From: Neocallimastix lanati (nom. inval.)
Taxonomy: Eukaryota; Neocallimastigomycota; Neocallimastigomycetes; Neocallimastigales; Neocallimastigaceae
NCBI GenBank assembly: GCA_016946835.1
Contig: JACVTC010000101.1
Coordinates: 253,501-317,500, forward strand
DNA: 64,000 bases
Direction of reading: 5' to 3'
The notes under the pieces were generated by a model. It made no database searches. It was not told the origin of the DNA and saw only the letters and a list, made by a program, of their open reading frames with translations. Numbering within the stretch: position 1 is the stretch's first letter; each line of letters opens with the position of its first letter. A program made the translations under genes and the position numbers. Of the stretch, positions 36,428-47,708 are shown piece by piece.

Positions 36428-38803
36428 TTAATTCTTCTTCTTGACAATGCATTTTCTAACTGGTTTTTTGACATTAGCATTGTTCTTATCATCTTTATTT
36501 GAAGCTTCTTCTTCAGCAGCTTCAGTTTCAGCTTCTTCATCATTGCTGTCTTCATCAACTTCTTTAACATCATCATTTTCTGGAAGATCTCCAATATCTT
36601 CTTCAGCATCTGATTCATTGTTATCTTCACCTGCTTCTCCAGTTTCTCCAGCATTAGCAGAAACATTTACTTTAAGTGGTAAATCTCGGGCATTAGATCC
36701 AGCATAAACTGTGTATTCTCCTTCTTCTGGTTTAACAAATTTCATAGATTCAACATCAAAGTAGGAAAGATCATGATTATCAATAAAGATTTTAGTAGTT
36801 TTACTTTCTCCTGCTTCTAACATCATCTTATCAAATCCTTTGAATAAACGAGATGGATAATCTTTAACAACATCTGGGAATGAAAGGAAAATCATTGGAA
36901 CTGCTGCTCCTGCAACTGATCCGGTATTAGTAACAGTTACTGAAACATGAAGTCCATCTTCTTTCATTTCAACCTTTAAATCAGAATATTCAAAAGTGGT
37001 GTAAGATAAACCATATCCAAAAGCGAAAGTTGGTTCAATTCCTTTCTTATCGAACCAACGATATCCAACAAATAATCCTTCATTATAATCATATTGAGTT
37101 TTTTCTTCACCTCCTCCTTGAAGAGCTGCATCATATTTAACATCGGTTGGATAATCTTCACGAGGAGCCCAAGTGTATGGTAAATGACCAGATGGATTAA
37201 CATCTCCGAATAAAACATCAGTGATAGCATTACCACTTTCTTGACCTGGCATACCTGCGAATACAATACCTTTAACTTTATCTAAGAATGGAACATTAAC
37301 AGGTCCTGGAGCATGAATAACAACAATAGTATTCTTATTAGCAGAAGCAACTGCATCAATTAATTCATTTCCATCATGCCATAAATCTAAACTTTGACGA
37401 TCTCCTTTGTTTCCTTCAACTGTAACATATTCTTCACCAGAATCGGCTTGAACGAAAACAATAGCTAAATCGGCATCTTTAGCAGCTTCAGCTCCTCCTT
37501 TAGCATCATCTTTTCCATAACTAACAACTTCAATATCTTCTTTCTTTGCTCTCTTACTGATAGCAGAAAGAGGATCAACAATATATTTGAAATCGGTAGT
37601 ACCAGAACCCCAACCAAGAGGAAGAGTACCATCAGCACATCCTAAATCAGAACAGAATTTAGTTGGCATAGAATCTTTACCAATAACTGCTATCTTCTTT
37701 ATTTTATTATTTTTCTTAATTGGAAGAATAGCATCATCATTCTTTAATAAAACATTACTATCAGCTCCAACTTTTCTATTAAGTGCTATATTTTCTTTAG
37801 TATTAGTATCAACATATAAATTGACATCTGGATAATCATCCATTTGTTCAGCTTTATATAATGAACGAATAATACGTAAGACAGCATCATCTAATCTTTC
37901 TTGAGGGAAAATATCTTTATCAATACATTCTTGAATATGTTCACCCCAGAAACTATCACCAATAAAGTTTGGACCCCAATATTTACCACCTGGCATATTC
38001 ATATCCATTCCAGCTCCAAAACTCTTTTCAACATCATAAATGGCCCACCAATCTGACATAACAAAACCTTGGAATTCTAATTTATCTTTTAAATAATCAG
38101 TCAAAAGTCTTTTATTTTGAACAGAATAAGTTCCATTAACAGCATTATAAGCTGCCATGATAGAATCAACAGAAGCATCATTAACAGCACGATAGAATGG
38201 TTCCATATAAACTTCCCAAAGAGCTTGTTCTGGAATATTTGAAGATGAAGCTCCACGATTATTTTCTTGATCATTACCAATGTAATGTTTAGCAGTAGCA
38301 ATAACACCTTTAGATTGCATACCTTTAATAACTTCAATACCACATTGACCAGCAAGGAAAGGATCTTCACCATAACTTTCCCAAATTCTTCCTGCAGCTG
38401 GAGCACGTTGAATATTCATAGCTGGAGCTAAAGCAACATTAATACCTCTTTGGTAAAACTCGTTACCTTGAGCTTCACCAACCTTATATAATAAAGTTCT
38501 ATCGAAAGTAGCAGCAGTATTGATAGCGGCTTGCCAAGAAGTAGCAGTACCATTAGCAAATCTTACACCAGCAGGACCATCTTGAAGACATAGGCCTTTG
38601 AAACCTTTTCTTTCAATTGGATCAATAGAACCGACACAAACCCCGGTCATATTTTCTCTACCAGTGACGATAGCAATTTTTTCTTCATTTGTTAAATCTT
38701 CACACCATTTTCTTGCCTTTTTATCGGCTTCTTCCCAAGACATAGCTAAAGTCTTAGAAGCGAAAAGAATAGCAACAGTAGATAAAACGGTAGATAATTT
38801 CAT
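36428..38803 (-). CDS. Secreted GH3 beta-glucosidase, copy 2
   Basis: The protein is 791 residues and intronless, and it begins MKLST rather than MRLST. It carries the same signal peptide, barrel, nucleophile D251, acid/base E463 and FnIII-like domain as copy 1. Compared with copy 1 it has the SIMAAYNAVNG / DKLE / WWAIY / PNFIG version of residues 213-281, shared with copies 3-5. Private changes are KKNNK near 364 and DYNEG near 573. Its tail is the short version EEEASNKDDKNNANVKKPVR-KCIVKKKN, shared only with copy 3. It converges with copy 1 and lies head-to-tail with copy 3 about 3.2 kb away. Expected role: extracellular hydrolysis of cellobiose. Confidence 0.95.
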   Translation of the reverse strand: MKLSTVLSTVAILFASKTLAMSWEEADKKARKWCEDLTNEEKIAIVTGRENMTGVCVGSIDPIERKGFKGLCLQDGPAGVRFANGTATSWQAAINTAATFDRTLLYKVGEAQGNEFYQRGINVALAPAMNIQRAPAAGRIWESYGEDPFLAGQCGIEVIKGMQSKGVIATAKHYIGNDQENNRGASSSNIPEQALWEVYMEPFYRAVNDASVDSIMAAYNAVNGTYSVQNKRLLTDYLKDKLEFQGFVMSDWWAIYDVEKSFGAGMDMNMPGGKYWGPNFIGDSFWGEHIQECIDKDIFPQERLDDAVLRIIRSLYKAEQMDDYPDVNLYVDTNTKENIALNRKVGADSNVLLKNDDAILPIKKNNKIKKIAVIGKDSMPTKFCSDLGCADGTLPLGWGSGTTDFKYIVDPLSAISKRAKKEDIEVVSYGKDDAKGGAEAAKDADLAIVFVQADSGEEYVTVEGNKGDRQSLDLWHDGNELIDAVASANKNTIVVIHAPGPVNVPFLDKVKGIVFAGMPGQESGNAITDVLFGDVNPSGHLPYTWAPREDYPTDVKYDAALQGGGEEKTQYDYNEGLFVGYRWFDKKGIEPTFAFGYGLSYTTFEYSDLKVEMKEDGLHVSVTVTNTGSVAGAAVPMIFLSFPDVVKDYPSRLFKGFDKMMLEAGESKTTKIFIDNHDLSYFDVESMKFVKPEEGEYTVYAGSNARDLPLKVNVSANAGETGEAGEDNNESDAEEDIGDLPENDDVKEVDEDSNDEEAETEAAEEEASNKDDKNNANVKKPVRKCIVKKKN

Positions 38804-38999
38804 TTTTAATAATTTATTTTTTTATTTTTCTTAAACTTAAGTTAATTTTTCAATTTTTTAAAATTAAAGTTCTATTTTTTAAATATGCAAATTAAATATT
38901 CTAATTATATGAATATTTATTATAAAACTATTAATATATATATAAATAAAATAAATTTATTAAAAATTTAAGTTTATTTTTATAATTAAAATCTATATT

Positions 39000-39067
39000 A
39001 ATATTAACTATTAATAATTAATATTATTAATTTTAAAAAAGCGAAAAATTACTTCATATTTATACTT
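39000..39067 (-). promoter_or_regulatory. Core promoter block of GH3 copy 2
   Basis: On the minus strand AAAAGTATAAATATGAAG (TATA at about 39056-39066, 255-265 bases before the ATG) is followed by TAATTTTTCGCTTTTTTAAA and AATATTAATTATTAATAG. This matches the TATA, pyrimidine tract and ATTAAT order of the other copies. Confidence 0.6.
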
Positions 39068-39587
39068 TTTATTTTTTTTTTATTTTATTTTATTTTATTT
39101 TATTTTAATTAAAAATTTCATAATTATTATATTTTAGTATTATTAAATGAAATAAATATTAAATATTAATTTTTAAGAATAATAATAAAAATAATAATTA
39201 AAGTTATTATTTATTAATTAATATTGAAATGTATAAATAACATTTTTTAAAATTAAAATTATTAATTGTTACAGTATTTTTAATATGCAAACAATTTATT
39301 TTATAAAATTTAATATTAAACGGTAATAATAATGGAAAAATAAATTAAATATAATACATTTTTATTAATAATTTATCTTTATGAATATTTAAAATATATT
39401 AAATAATTTATTTAGTGAAATTTATTATTGAATAAAATTAAGATATAGAAATTAAAAATGAAATAGATATAATTATTTATTAATTAAAATATATACATTT
39501 AGCATTTATATTTATATTTTATGATATACCTCTACTAATAAAATTTAATATTGTTAAGATCATAATATTATAAGAGGATTAATTAAT

Positions 39588-40260
39588 AAAGAATTCTCCT
39601 TAAGAATTTATAAAATTTTATTTCAGTAAGATTAATATTTAATATGTAAAAATTAATATATAATATGAGTGACTTTAAAAAAATTTTCAAATATAAAATT
39701 ACTTCAACAAAGTTAATTTAATATAACTAATATAAAAAAAAATTTTTTTATTTCTAATCATATAATAATTTTGTATTCTTTATTTAAAATATCTGTTATA
39801 TTTATCTATATAATAATTCATTTAAAAAGTTTTATAATAAAAATATACTTTAGTACTAGTTATTTAATATTTAATAAATTTATTAAATTGTGAATAAATT
39901 AATTCATTATTAATTAAAAAAAATTATTAAAAATTTTTATATGATCAATACAAAAAAAAAAATATAAGAATTCTTATCTTCAATTTCTTTTTTATCCTTT
40001 ATATTATTTTTATTTTATTTCATTATATTTTTAATATAGTTTAATAAAAATTATTAAATATTTATATTAATCAAATTAGGGATTAGTATTATAATAAGCT
40101 TTATTATTAAATAAAATTTAAATATAAAATTAAATTTAATATAAAAAAGATATTGAATTTTTCCTATTTATATATGATAAATATTTATAAGCCTTTTAAT
40201 CTGTTTAATTAATAGTATTAAAGATATTACTATACTAAACAAATGAAGAATTCTCCTGAA
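39588..40260 (-). promoter_or_regulatory. Two AAGGAGAATTC-like distal elements upstream of GH3 copy 2
   Basis: On the minus strand CTTAAGGAGAATTCTTT lies at 39588-39604 and TTCAGGAGAATTCTTC at 40245-40260. Each is preceded by GTCACTCAT about 60-75 bases further upstream (near 39667 and 40308). Counterparts with the same orientation relative to the gene lie upstream of copies 4 and 5. The element may be a shared regulatory site or a residue of duplicated flank. Confidence 0.4.
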
Positions 40261-41990
40261 AAAGTCATCAATATTAAATTCACTACAGTTTATTTTATAA
40301 AATGAGTGACATTAAAAATATAAATTAATAATATATGAAATATTTATTTATAAAAATAACAAAATATTAACATTAATGAATAAAATAATAAGTTTATAAT
40401 GAAATTTTATAATATTTATCATAAAAATTTTTAACATTAATTTATTTTTTGAAAAGATGACTAATTAAATTTACTATTTTCACTATTTAAAAATTATTTT
40501 ATTTATTTTCTATATGTATATATATATATAAAATAATATTATATAATATTAATCTATAAAATAATTTAGATTGATTTTTTTGGGAATAAATAAATAAATA
40601 TTATTACTATTATTATTATTAATAAATTATTATATAATTAATATTATTAATTATTATTAGTCATTATCTTTGCTATTTAACAATTATTACATTTATAGCT
40701 ATTATTTATATAAATGATTATTAATTATTAGGTATTAATTATACATTAAATTTTAAGGATGAAATTAATTTATTTCAATATTGGAATTAATGTAAAAATA
40801 TTGAAATAAATTTATTTTTCATAAAATTCAAAATTATATATATTAAATTATATTAATGTAAATTATATTAATGTAAATTTAAATAAAAAGTTTTATTTTT
40901 CTAATAAAAAATATATAAATTATTAGAATTTATTAATATCTAAAATATTTTATTATGTTGATCTTTATTTTTAAAGATGGAAAATATATTAATTAAATGA
41001 TTATAAAAATTGTTCATAAATAATTCACATAAACTTTAGAATAATAATTTTAAATTTAAATAAAATATAATTTTCAATCTTAATATTTATTTTTAATAGT
41101 GAAGTCATTAATAAAATAGAAATAGTATGGATTCAATATAAATAATTATTTAAAAATTACTATTTATAAAATATTCTTATATTATTAAAATAATAATTTA
41201 ATATTTTTTTTTTAATTTTTATAATATTAATTATTAACAAAGATAATAAATATTTTATTTTTTAATAAAACAATAATTAATAACAAATTTCATATATTAA
41301 AGTCCAAATATATTAAAAAATTTAACCATAACAATTTATTATTAATTATAATATTAATAATTCTTTTAAATAAATAATTAAAATATAAGATAATTTTTTT
41401 ATATTTTAAAATTTTATTGTTTTATTTTTTATATATCCTAAATTATAAATATAAATTTATCTTCAATTTTTTTTTTATTAAAAAATGAAAGTTGAATATA
41501 TATAAAATTTATATTTAATATTTATTATATTACTTTTTACTTGGCTCTTATTAAAAGTAATTCTTTGTTTATGAACACTATTATTATTATTTTTATTTAT
41601 TTTATTATTATTATAATTTAAATAAAAATTAAATTTAATAATATTTTATCTCAAAATGAATTTTTTTTTTTAAATTTTCATTATATATCATTGAAGAGCC
41701 AGTATTTTTTAAAAATATAACAATTATTATACTATTAAAAATATTTAGGAATTTCTCTTTGAAATAAATTTTAAAAAAAAAAATTAAAAAATATATTTTT
41801 TTTTATAATAACTGCTTTATTTATTAATTTTTTTTTATTTTTATAATATATACATAATATTTATAAAATTTAAGTTTAACCAATTATTAATAAAAAATTT
41901 AAAAATTATAATATTTATTATTATTTTCATATTAAATTAAATTTATTCTATAATATTTTATTCCATTATAAATAAAACATTAATTTTTAA

Positions 41991-44366
41991 TTAATTCTTC
42001 TTCTTGACAATGCATTTTCTAACTGGTTTTTTGACATTAGCATTGTTCTTATCATCTTTATTTGAAGCTTCTTCTTCAGCAGCTTCAGTTTCAGCTTCTT
42101 CATCATTACTGTCTTCATCAACTTCTTTAACATCATCATTTTCTGGAAGATCTCCAATATCTTCTTCAGCATCTGATTCATTGTTATCTTCACCTGCTTC
42201 TCCAGTTTCTCCAGCATTAGCAGAAACATTTACTTTAAGTGGTAAATCTCGGGCATTAGATCCAGCATAAACTGTGTATTCTCCTTCTTCTGGTTTAACA
42301 AATTCCATAGATTCAACATCAAAGTAGGAAAGATCATGATTATCAATAAAGATTTTAGTAGTTTTACTTTCTCCTGCTTCTAACATCATCTTATCAAATC
42401 CTTTGAATAAACGAGATGGATAATCTTTAACAACATCTGGGAATGAAAGGAAAATCATTGGAACTGCTGCTCCTGCAACTGATCCGGTATTAGTAACAGT
42501 TACTGAAACATGAAGTCCATCTTCTTTCATTTCAACCTTTAAATCAGAATATTCAAAAGTGGTGTAAGATAAACCATATCCAAAAGCGAAAGTTGGTTCA
42601 ATTCCTTTCTTATCGAACCAACGATATCCAACAAATAATCCTTCATCATAATTATATTGAGTTTTTTCTTCACCTCCTCCTTGAAGAGCTGCATCATATT
42701 TAACATCGGTTGGATAATCTTCACGAGGAGCCCAAGTGTACGGTAAATGACCAGATGGGTTAACATCTCCGAATAAAACATCAGTGATAGCATTACCACT
42801 TTCTTGACCTGGCATACCTGCGAATACAATACCTTTAACTTTATCTAAGAATGGAACATTAACAGGTCCTGGAGCATGAATAACAACAATAGTATTCTTA
42901 TTAGCAGAAGCAACTGCATCAATTAATTCATTTCCATCATGCCATAAATCTAAACTTTGACGATCTCCTTTGTTTCCTTCAACTGTAACATATTCTTCAC
43001 CAGAATCGGCTTGAACGAAAACAATAGCTAAATCGGCATCTTTAGCAGCTTCAGCTCCTCCTTTAGCATCATCTTTTCCATAACTAACAACTTCAATATC
43101 TTCTTTCTTTGCTCTCTTAGTGATAGCAGAAAGAGGATCAACAATATATTTGAAATCGGTAGTACCAGAACCCCAACCAAGAGGAAGAGTACCATCAGCA
43201 CATCCTAAATCAGAACAGAATTTAGTTGGCATAGAATCTTTACCAATAACTGCTATCTTCTTTATTTTATTAGTTTTCTTAATTGGAAGAATAGCATCAT
43301 CATTCTTTAATAAAACATTACTATCAGCTCCAACTTTTCTATTAAGTGCTATATTTTCTTTAGTGTTAGTATCAACATATAAATTAACATCTGGATAATC
43401 ATCCATTTGTTCAGCTTTATATAATGAACGAATAATACGTAATACAGCATCATCTAATCTTTCTTGAGGGAAAATATCTTTATCAATACATTCTTGAATA
43501 TGTTCACCCCAGAAACTATCACCAATAAAGTTTGGACCCCAATATTTACCACCTGGCATATTCATATCCATTCCAGCTCCGAAACTCTTTTCAACATCAT
43601 AAATGGCCCACCAATCTGACATAACAAAACCTTGGAATTCTAATTTATCTTTTAAATAATCAGTCAAAAGTCTTTTATTTTGAACAGAATAAGTTCCATT
43701 AACAGCATTATAAGCTGCCATGATAGAATCAACAGAAGCATCATTAACAGCACGATAGAATGGTTCCATATAAACTTCCCAAAGAGCTTGTTCTGGAATA
43801 TTTGAAGATGAAGCTCCACGATTATTTTCTTGATCATTACCAATGTAATGCTTAGCGGTAGCAATAACACCTTTAGATTGCATACCTTTAATAACTTCAA
43901 TACCACATTGACCAGCAAGGAAAGGATCTTCACCATAACTTTCCCAAATTCTTCCTGCAGCTGGAGCACGTTGAATATTCATAGCTGGAGCTAAAGCAAC
44001 ATTAATACCTCTTTGGTAAAACTCGTTACCTTGAGCTTCACCAACCTTATATAATAAAGTTCTATCGAAAGTAGCAGCAGTATTGATAGCGGCTTGCCAA
44101 GAAGTAGCAGTACCATTAGCAAATCTTACACCAGCAGGACCATCTTGAAGACAAAGACCCTTGAAACCTTTTCTTTCAATTGGATCAATAGAACCGACAC
44201 AAACACCAGTCATATTTTCTCTACCAGTGACGATAGCTATTTTTTCTTCATTTGTTAAATCTTCACACCATTTTCTTGCCTTTTTATCGGCTTCTTCCCA
44301 AGACATAGCTAAAGTCTTAGAAGCGAAAAGAATAGCAACAGTAGATAAAACAGTAGATAATCTCAT
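41991..44366 (-). CDS. Secreted GH3 beta-glucosidase, copy 3
   Basis: The protein is 791 residues and intronless, with the same signal peptide, D251, E463 and domain layout as the other copies. By eye the first 644 residues are identical to copy 4, including the private pair AITKR (about 414-418) and QYNYDEG (about 570-576). After that the tail switches to the copy 2 type (VYAGS near 700 and the KDDKNNANVKKPVRKC ending). A private K-to-E change gives MEFVK near 688. It is divergent from copy 4, with 3.3 kb between start codons and inverted-repeat flanks next to both starts. It probably cleaves cellobiose outside the cell. Confidence 0.95.
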   Translation of the reverse strand: MRLSTVLSTVAILFASKTLAMSWEEADKKARKWCEDLTNEEKIAIVTGRENMTGVCVGSIDPIERKGFKGLCLQDGPAGVRFANGTATSWQAAINTAATFDRTLLYKVGEAQGNEFYQRGINVALAPAMNIQRAPAAGRIWESYGEDPFLAGQCGIEVIKGMQSKGVIATAKHYIGNDQENNRGASSSNIPEQALWEVYMEPFYRAVNDASVDSIMAAYNAVNGTYSVQNKRLLTDYLKDKLEFQGFVMSDWWAIYDVEKSFGAGMDMNMPGGKYWGPNFIGDSFWGEHIQECIDKDIFPQERLDDAVLRIIRSLYKAEQMDDYPDVNLYVDTNTKENIALNRKVGADSNVLLKNDDAILPIKKTNKIKKIAVIGKDSMPTKFCSDLGCADGTLPLGWGSGTTDFKYIVDPLSAITKRAKKEDIEVVSYGKDDAKGGAEAAKDADLAIVFVQADSGEEYVTVEGNKGDRQSLDLWHDGNELIDAVASANKNTIVVIHAPGPVNVPFLDKVKGIVFAGMPGQESGNAITDVLFGDVNPSGHLPYTWAPREDYPTDVKYDAALQGGGEEKTQYNYDEGLFVGYRWFDKKGIEPTFAFGYGLSYTTFEYSDLKVEMKEDGLHVSVTVTNTGSVAGAAVPMIFLSFPDVVKDYPSRLFKGFDKMMLEAGESKTTKIFIDNHDLSYFDVESMEFVKPEEGEYTVYAGSNARDLPLKVNVSANAGETGEAGEDNNESDAEEDIGDLPENDDVKEVDEDSNDEEAETEAAEEEASNKDDKNNANVKKPVRKCIVKKKN

Positions 44367-44560
44367 TATTAAATATTTATAACAAAGAATAATTGACTTA
44401 AATTAATTTTTAATATTTATTTATAAAATAAAAATTTTTAAATTTTTTAAAACTTTTTTTAAATTATAAATATATAAATTAAAAAATATTTTAAAAAATA
44501 ATTGAAAATCCTTATTAATATAATTTATTAATATTAATTAATATTTTAATATTCAAAAAA
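44367..44560 (-). repeat. Inverted-repeat arm: 5' flank of GH3 copy 3
   Basis: Reading away from the start codon, about 190 bases match the 5' flank of copy 4 (47516-47708) in inverted orientation. The first ~45 bases (through TTATAACAAAGAATAATTGA and TTAAATTAATTTTTAAT) are identical, and similarity then slowly decays. This is the mark of an inverted duplication that included both promoter and gene. Confidence 0.85.
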
Positions 44561-44592
44561 AGACGAAGGAAAACAATTTATATTTATATAAA
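44520..44592 (-). promoter_or_regulatory. Core promoter block of GH3 copy 3
   Basis: The minus strand reads TATATAAATATA (about 44579-44590, 213-225 bases before the ATG), then AATTGTTTTCCTTCGTCTTT and AAAATATTAATTAATATTAAT. Order and spacing match the other four copies. Confidence 0.6.
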
Positions 44593-45384
44593 TTTATTTT
44601 ATTTAATAAATGAAATTTCAATTATTAAACTATATTTTAAAAATAAAATAATTAAAAAAAAAATAAAAATTAAAATTTACTAGTAATAAATTAACAAATA
44701 AAATAAATTTAATATATTAATAGTTGCATAAAATATAATATTTAAATAGTTAACAAAATATTTATATAAATAAGTATAGATATTATAAAATTAACACTTA
44801 TTAATAATAATAAAAAAAATAATAAGATATATGTAATTTCTTAATTTTTCGTGATAAATTAAATATAAAATTTTATAAAATATATATTAAAATTTAATAT
44901 AAAATTAAATTGATATACTAAAATATTATTAAATATTTAATATACCATTTTATTTTAATCATAGTAAAGATTATTATTATATTTGATAGTTATATTACTA
45001 TTAATTTAAAGATTCATATAATAATTAGGAATAATGATATTAAAGTTTGGAGTATAGTATGGGTAATTTTTAATTATAATTAATTTTAACAAAATGCTAC
45101 AAATTTTAATATTTTAAAAGTGTATTTTTCCATAAAATCAGATATTTATGATTTTTTAAATAATTTCATTTAATATATTATATTTATTATTAAAATATAT
45201 TAGAGGATAATTTCCTTATTTTTATTATTATTTTTTTTTTTTTATTTTATATTATTAATAACATATATTAATTTTTAACTAAAAGTATAATTTTTTTTTT
45301 ATTTTTCCATTATATATACCCAATTACATTAAAATTAAAATAATTGGGGTAATATATAATTATTTTTTATTTATATAAAAAATA

Positions 45385-45445
45385 TTAAAATAATGTGGCT
45401 TAAAATTACAGATTTTACAAGCCATTTTCTAAAATGTACAGATAT
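45385..45445 (+). repeat. Hairpin repeat, type B-like
   Basis: AATGTGGCTT and AAGCCATTTTCT flank a short loop (AAAATTACAGATTTTAC) and are followed by AAAATGTACAG. The TGGCTT/AAGCCA stem and the downstream AAATGT recall 23650-23715 and 34265-34340. Confidence 0.5.
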
Positions 45446-46076
45446 AGCCCTACTATTAACATATATTTAATTTTATTATAATTAAAATTAATATTATCAT
45501 TTTTATTATTAACTACTATTTTTAATTTTATTTCTTCAATTAATATTATTACTAATAATTTTATTAGTAGTGGTTTTTTTTAATGTTTTATTTTAAATTA
45601 TAATTTTATTCATTTATTTTTGTTTTTATTATTACTTAAAAAATTGTAATTACCTTTTATTAAATTATTTACTATTATTTTTAATTATTTTAATTACATG
45701 ATAATTCCTATCCTTTTGAAAATTATTAAAATTTATATAATTACATAAATATTAAAAAATTATAAGAATTAAATAAAAATGGTCTATTCTGAAATTTATT
45801 GAATATTTAGAAAATTGAATTAATAAATATTATTTGTTTAAATTTATTTATTTTCAATATTAATATTTATATCATATCATTGATATTATAATATTTTAAT
45901 GGTCTCTTACATATTTTTATAGCATAAAAAAATTATAATTAAATATATTAATTTTTTTCTAAAACTAACTGTATGTCATATCAAATTTAAATATAAACTT
46001 AAATAAAGGAATTTATTTTTTTTCAAAACAATAACAAAAAAAAAGTTTACTTTTTAGATGTTTTTAAATTATAATA

Positions 46077-46094
46077 ATAATTATGATAATAATG

Positions 46095-46126
<32 letters not shown>

Positions 46127-46145
46127 GATAATGATAATGATAATG

Positions 46146-46177
<32 letters not shown>

Positions 46178-46200
46178 GATAATAATAATAATGATAATAA
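46077..46200 (+). repeat. (GATAAT)n hexanucleotide array
   Basis: About 17 near-perfect GATAAT units lie between AATAATT-rich ends. The Ile/Met open frame across it is an artefact. Confidence 0.9.
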
Positions 46201-46285
46201 GTTATTATTATTATTTTATGGTACAAACGGATAAATATTATAATTTGTCAGTTTGTACCACAAAATAGCTATGAATTGTGACTAA

Positions 46286-46320
<35 letters not shown>

Positions 46321-46814
46321 TGTGAGTTTTGTAATATTCAAAAGAGTTTAATTTAAAAATTGTTACATATATATATATAAATATTATTCTCAACTTTAAT
46401 ATAATAATAAAAATTTTCCTTAAATTTCAAATAAAATATATTACAAAAAATATATATATATATAAATATATGAAAATGAATATCTAATTAATACTAAAAA
46501 ATCTTATTGATTATATAAAAATTAATTATTATTTAATATTATTCTAATTCACAATTAATAAATATAGTATGTGTCAAATAATAAAGTATAATTTCATTAT
46601 AACATTTTTTTAAATATATTTTAATACAAATATAACTTATCATATTATTGATAAGAAATATAATATTTATAATATTTATTATATTTCTTCTAATAAATTA
46701 ACATTTCATTTAATAAATTTAGAAAGTAAATTTTAATTTTTTTTTTTTTTTTTTTTTATTTGGAAATTAAAAAAAAAAATTAGATATAAATATTAAAATT
46801 TTGTTGAATTTTTT

Positions 46815-46885
46815 TTTAGTGTCACTTATATTGAAAATTAACCATTATAAATTTAATTATATTTAAAGGAGAATTTTTTGTTTAT
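46815..46885 (+). promoter_or_regulatory. Distal conserved block upstream of GH3 copy 4
   Basis: AGTGTCACTTATATTG, then ATTAACCATTATAAATTTAA and TTTAAAGGAGAATTTTTTG. This aligns with 53690-53792 upstream of copy 5 over about 85-100 bases, and with the elements at 39588-39604 and 40245-40260. It lies about 830-890 bases before the ATG. Confidence 0.45.
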
Positions 46886-47484
46886 TATATAAAATAATAT
46901 AAATATAAAATATAAAATATTAAAACTTTATTGTATATAAATATATTTTTTATAATATTAATTATAATTAATAATAAATTTATATGTAATAAATAAACAA
47001 TTTTAATATTTAATATTTTATATATATTAAAATAAATTAAATGTTAATAAAAAAAATTTATAAAAAAATATTTTATTTTATTTTATTTTTTTTAATTTCC
47101 CACTTTTATCTATATAAATAATATATATATATTAAAATAATTTATAACATATTTAACTTATGCCTAAATTTTAAATTTTATTTAATAACATTTTTATATA
47201 ATAAGTTTTATATTTTAATTTATTTATATTTTTTTTTACATATAAATTTAATTTTTTATAAAAATTTTTTATAAATATTTAATTTCACACATTTTACCCA
47301 TATATATATAAATAAATAATATATATATTAAAAGAATTAAAAAATTTAATCCTTTTTAATACAATTTTAGTGTTTAAAAAATATTTTTCAACTATATATT
47401 ATTTTTTTAAAATTTTATTATAATATATTAAATTTAATAATAAATATTTAATAAAATTGAACGAATTTATTATTTAAGAATAAA

Positions 47485-47560
47485 TATGTATAAATATTAA
47501 CTGTTTTTTCTTTTCACTTTAAGAATTAAAATATTTATTAATATTAACATATTATATTAA
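47485..47560 (+). promoter_or_regulatory. Core promoter block of GH3 copy 4
   Basis: ATGTATAAATATT (47486-47498, 211-223 bases before the ATG), then AACTGTTTTTTCTTTTCACT and TTATTAATATTAACATATTA. It follows the same plan as the other copies. Confidence 0.6.
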
Positions 47561-47708
47561 CAAAGATTTTTAATTATATTTCAAAATATTTTTTTTTTCA
47601 TATATTTATAAGTTAAAAAAAAGTTTAAATAATTTAAAATTTTTTATTTTATAAATAAAAATTAAAAATTAATTTAAGTCAATTATTCTTTGTTATAAAT
47701 ATTTAATA
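47516..47708 (+). repeat. Inverted-repeat arm: 5' flank of GH3 copy 4
   Basis: This is the partner of 44367-44560. The last ~45 bases before the ATG are the exact inverse of the first ~45 bases before the copy 3 ATG. Confidence 0.85.

Larger units (their letters stand above)
38804..41990. other. Spacer between GH3 copies 2 and 3
   Basis: This A/T-rich DNA contains the promoter block of copy 2 (39000-39067) and two GAATTCTCC elements (39588-39604, 40245-40260) on the strand of copy 2. Each is accompanied about 60-75 bases further upstream by a GAGTGAC sequence. No gene was seen. The 3' flank of copy 3 (41940-41990) differs from that of copy 2. Confidence 0.65.
44561..47515. other. Spacer between divergent GH3 copies 3 and 4
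   Basis: A/T-rich DNA without a gene. It holds a GTGGCTT...AAGCCA hairpin at about 45395-45425 (type B-like repeat), a GATAAT array (46077-46200), and GTACAAACGG...TTTGTACCACA around 46218-46262, an imperfect hairpin next to the array. A distal element block at 46815-46885 belongs to copy 4. Confidence 0.65.

Noticed and set aside
46083-46268. 61-codon Met/Ile frame
   Set aside because: It is the translation of the GATAAT array.
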